Made by a program: the position numbers and the translations under genes. A stretch of DNA of 9,851 nucleotides from an uncultured Alistipes sp. (GTDB taxonomy: Bacteria > Bacteroidota > Bacteroidia > Bacteroidales > Rikenellaceae), in contig URBJ01000082.1 of the NCBI GenBank assembly GCA_900546005.1, positions 1-9,851 on the forward strand, read 5' to 3'. The notes under the pieces are model-generated. The model saw nothing but the letters and a program-made list of their open reading frames with translations. It made no database searches and had not been told where the DNA came from. Positions 7,467-9,851 of this stretch are shown in pieces; the first letter of the stretch is position 1; every line of letters starts with the position of its first letter.

Positions 7467-7497
7467 CAAAAATACATTTTTGAATCGAAAAAACGAA
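7467..7497 (-). promoter_or_regulatory. Promoter of the SPOR-nfeD-floA unit
   Basis: The minus strand has TATTTTTG at 7467-7474 (matches TAnnTTTG) and TTCG at 7494-7497 (three of four bases of the -33 TTTG), with a 19 bp spacer. The box ends 18 bp before the ATG. The -7 box also lies in a 7 bp inverted repeat, CAAAAAT-AC-ATTTTTG (7467-7482). I see no clear terminator for trkH in the remaining gap (7498-7539), so some read-through from trkH is possible. Confidence 0.5.
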
Positions 7498-7539
7498 TCT
7501 CGAGAGGGCTAAAAACGCGAAGAATTGTCGTTTTGTACG

Positions 7540-8985
7540 CTATTTCCACCTGTTTATGAGAAAGAGTTGCAGGAAGCCGAAAATTTCCAGACGTCCCAGC
7601 AGCATGAGGATGGTGTTTATTGCTTTGGCTAAAGTCGGGACATTGTGGTAGTTGTCCATCGACCCGACCTCGCCGAATCCGGAACCGGCGTTGGCCATGC
7701 TGGATATGGTCATGCTGAAACTGGTCTCCAGATCGATATTGAAGGCACAGAAGATGACGGTTCCGGCACCGACCAGTATCAGGTAGACGATAATGAAGAG
7801 CACCGCCATGTTGACCGTATGGTTTTCCTGAATCACGCCGTTCATCTTTACACGGATGATTGCATTGGGGTGTTGTCTCTGGATCATCATGGCCTTGATC
7901 GCCTTGAATGAGAGGAGTATCCGGTCGCATTTGATACCTCCGCAGGTCGATCCGGCACAGGCGCACTGAATGGTAAAAAGCATCAGCAGTATGATGGCTA
8001 AAGGCGACCATACGGAGGTGTCGACGGTGGCGAATCCAGTGGTCGAGGAGACGGAGATCGTTTCGAACAGGCCGTATCGGAGCGAAGTCCAGAAATTGGG
8101 GTAGTATCCGTTGATCCAGAGGTCGGCAGCGATGACGCATCCTCCGATCAACAGCGAGAGCACGTAGTAGCGGCTGATTTCGGAGCGAAAGATGTTGTTG
8201 TTTTTTCCGGTCAGCGTACCGAATATCAGGCCGAAGTGCAGTCCGGATATCATCATGAAAAACATGATGATGATCTCGATGGAGACGCTGTTGTATGCGG
8301 CGATACTGGCATTTTTCGTACAGAAACCTCCGGTTGCGATCGTTGAGAACGAGTTGCACACGGCATCGAACCATCCCATGCCGGCGATTCTCAGCAGCAG
8401 GGTTTCGGCAGCCGTGAGCCCCACGTAGACGACGAGCAGAATCTGCAGAATCTTTTTGGTTTGGTAGCGGAAGTTGTCTTTGGCCATCGAGGAGAGTTCC
8501 ACATTGGAGAGCCGCATCTTGGTCGACCCCATGGAGGGCAGGACGATCAATACGAACATGACAACGCCCACACCCCCCAACCAGTGCGTGGAGGCCCTCC
8601 AGAACAGCAGTCCTTTCGGCAGTGCCTCGACGTCGTTCAGGATGGATGCTCCGGTGGTTGTAAATCCGGAAACGCTTTCGAACCACGCGTTGATCAGTGT
8701 GAATTCGCCGCCCCAGAGTACATAGGGTAGCATTCCGACTAAACAGGCCATCAGCCACGATCCCACGACGATGCCATATCCTTCGGTATTGGAGATCTGT
8801 TGACTTTTGGGGACGAAAATCAGGGGGAACAGGCCGAGAATAGCGGTGAGGACGAAGCTCTGGAGCAGAGGATAGAAGGCAGAGTCCATGCCGTTGAGTA
8901 TCGATACACAGGCAGAGAGCAACATGAAGATTGCGTTCAGTGCGAGGATCAGTCCGATATATCTGAGTACGATGTATAACCGCAT
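7540..8985 (-). CDS. trkH: TrkH-family potassium uptake protein
   Basis: A 481-residue inner-membrane K+ channel/transporter subunit of the Trk/Ktr/HKT superfamily, of full TrkH length with the extra N-terminal helix pair that KtrB lacks. The four pore loops are seen in order: SGFTTTGAS (106-114), STIATGGF (214-221), SSTTGFAT (313-320) and the degenerate fourth, NAGSGFGEVG (432-441). Each carries its filter glycine. The intramembrane gating loop of the third repeat is CAGSTCGGIK (343-352), and the conserved arginine of the last repeat is in LLGRLEIFG (R464). The ATG at 8985 is 15 bp after the stop of the sensor-like gene upstream, so it is the second gene of that unit. TrkH normally needs the cytoplasmic NAD/ATP-binding subunit TrkA, and no trkA is found in this window. 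Its transport role is secure from the family; its regulation is not. Confidence 0.96.
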   Translation of the reverse strand: MRLYIVLRYIGLILALNAIFMLLSACVSILNGMDSAFYPLLQSFVLTAILGLFPLIFVPKSQQISNTEGYGIVVGSWLMACLVGMLPYVLWGGEFTLINAWFESVSGFTTTGASILNDVEALPKGLLFWRASTHWLGGVGVVMFVLIVLPSMGSTKMRLSNVELSSMAKDNFRYQTKKILQILLVVYVGLTAAETLLLRIAGMGWFDAVCNSFSTIATGGFCTKNASIAAYNSVSIEIIIMFFMMISGLHFGLIFGTLTGKNNNIFRSEISRYYVLSLLIGGCVIAADLWINGYYPNFWTSLRYGLFETISVSSTTGFATVDTSVWSPLAIILLMLFTIQCACAGSTCGGIKCDRILLSFKAIKAMMIQRQHPNAIIRVKMNGVIQENHTVNMAVLFIIVYLILVGAGTVIFCAFNIDLETSFSMTISSMANAGSGFGEVGSMDNYHNVPTLAKAINTILMLLGRLEIFGFLQLFLINRWK

Positions 8986-9000
8986 GGGACGGAAAAGTTG

Positions 9001-9765
9001 TTATTCGTTTCGTTTGTTTTTGATCTCTCCGGTCAGTTTTTCGATCTGCTCTTTGAGGCGGAACACTTCGTCCTTACCCTCGATGTTCACTTTGAAGGGG
9101 ACCCTCGAGTCGAGAAAGGCCTGCAGTGCGTCCGATATTTTCAGGATGGGAGTTATGTAGTAGAGGTTGACGAAGTAGAAGAAGATCATGACGATGAAGA
9201 TGGCGATCAGCAGGGCGATCAGTCCGGGCATCGTGGCGCGGTAGGCACTGTCTTCGAGCCGGACGGCTTTGGTGTCCATGATGCGTTGGGTCGAGATCAT
9301 GACGTTTTTGATCGACGCGGTGAGGTTGGCAAAGGAGTCTTGATAGACGGTGGCATACCAGTTCACCTTGTTCTGCGACAGGCTGTCCTGCAGAAATTCG
9401 TTGATCGTGTAGTTGTAGGCGAGGTTGGCCCGGTAGATCGAGTCGAACCCCTGCAGGTCGCGGACCGTGATTTGTGCCTGATTGAAGGCCGAGTCGAATT
9501 TTGCGCGTCCGTCCAGCAGCAGGGAGTCGTACTTGCGGTCTTGTGTGATGATCATCTGCAGCAGTGCGGTGTTCTGTTCCTGTACGGCATCGAGCAGTTT
9601 TTTTGCCGATTCGGTGTTTTTGAAGCTGGATTCGAGCATGCTGTGCGACGAATAGCTCAGCTTATTGAGTTGGAAAAACGAGATGACGCTCGAAAAAAAG
9701 AGCAACAAACCCAACGCGACAAAGCCGGTCAGGATTTTCCCTTTAATTCCCATATTGAATTTCAT
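9001..9765 (-). CDS. Two-TM sensor-like protein (4-helix-bundle + HAMP-like, no output domain)
   Basis: A 254-residue inner-membrane protein laid out like the front half of a chemoreceptor or sensor kinase. A positively charged start and first helix (MGIKGKILTGFVALGLLLFF, residues 5-24, running to about 31) lead into a helical periplasmic region of about 145 residues, compatible with a four-helix-bundle sensor. A second helix (about 179-199, GLIALLIAIFIVMIFFYFVN) follows. A HAMP-like segment (about 203-248) has the expected proline (ITPILKISDAL) and a DEVFRLKEQIEKL helix resembling the HAMP DE-x-x-x-L motif. The protein stops there at a clean TAA, without kinase, cyclase or methyl-accepting domain. 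trkH begins 15 bp later, so the pair is probably co-translated and the protein may signal to or stabilise the transporter; that is inference. The start at 9765 lies 24 bp after a strong promoter; ATG at 9753 is an alternative. Confidence 0.8.
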   Translation of the reverse strand: MKFNMGIKGKILTGFVALGLLLFFSSVISFFQLNKLSYSSHSMLESSFKNTESAKKLLDAVQEQNTALLQMIITQDRKYDSLLLDGRAKFDSAFNQAQITVRDLQGFDSIYRANLAYNYTINEFLQDSLSQNKVNWYATVYQDSFANLTASIKNVMISTQRIMDTKAVRLEDSAYRATMPGLIALLIAIFIVMIFFYFVNLYYITPILKISDALQAFLDSRVPFKVNIEGKDEVFRLKEQIEKLTGEIKNKRNE

Positions 9766-9789
9766 GGTCTGTATAGTTTAGCCGAATGA

Positions 9790-9821
9790 CAAAGATACGT
9801 AAAAGGGAGCGTACTGACAAA
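9790..9821 (-). promoter_or_regulatory. Consensus Bacteroidota promoter of the sensor-trkH unit
   Basis: The minus strand has TTTG at 9818-9821 (-33) and TATCTTTG at 9790-9797 (-7), separated by 20 bp. This is a full match to the TTTG/TAnnTTTG consensus and the best promoter in the window. It ends 24 bp before the ATG at 9765. Transcription should start near 9783, giving a leader of under 20 nt. No operator-like repeat is evident around it. Confidence 0.7.
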
Positions 9822-9851
9822 TGAAAACCGTGTTTTCGAGTCAGGTTTTGT

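Noticed and set aside
7370..8758. 462-codon minus-strand ORF
   Set aside because: It overlaps trkH in another frame, crosses the trkH stop and runs into the SPOR gene start. Its composition (rich in Arg, His, Gln) is that of an out-of-frame reading.
8998..9789. 263-codon plus-strand ORF opposite the sensor-like gene
   Set aside because: It is antisense to a frame with a coherent TM-helical-TM-HAMP layout and a consensus promoter. The plus-strand product is acidic, has no domain and has no promoter.

Overview
This window looks like a chromosomal stretch from a member of the Bacteroidota, most likely order Bacteroidales. An Alistipes-like gut genus is a guess from the moderately GC-rich codon use. 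The evidence is promoters of the TAnnTTTG (-7) type, very short leaders without clear Shine-Dalgarno sequences, and Bacteroidota-style genes: a TonB receptor behind an AraC regulator, a SPOR-domain protein, and an NfeD/FloA pair. Every gene I can support lies on the minus strand, so transcription runs right to left. I see no RNA gene, insertion sequence, CRISPR array or integrase, and no gene-free stretch longer than about 210 bp.

In order of transcription (right to left) there are four or five units. (1) 9821-7540: a strong promoter drives a two-TM sensor-like protein that ends after a HAMP-like segment, followed 15 bp later by a TrkH-type K+ transporter. (2) 7497-4137: a promoter drives an exported protein with two SPOR-like repeats, then a short NfeD protein, then the flotillin-like protein FloA. 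The unit is closed by a tandem pair of hairpins, the second a good intrinsic terminator. (3) 4027-3341: a single DUF2461 gene. (4) 3181-2285: an AraC-family regulator with its own -7 box. (5) 2216-1: a TonB-dependent outer-membrane receptor that runs off the left edge. It has its own -7 box but no -33 element. A TAGGAT direct repeat with 21 bp periodicity sits where an AraC-type activator would bind.

The recurring theme is the cell envelope: K+ uptake with a possible sensory partner, a flotillin/NfeD membrane-organising pair tied to a SPOR protein, and regulated TonB-dependent import. Nothing looks like a mobile or defence island. The observations most worth following are the output-less HAMP protein coupled to trkH, the SPOR-NfeD-FloA operon, and the candidate AraC operator in front of the receptor.
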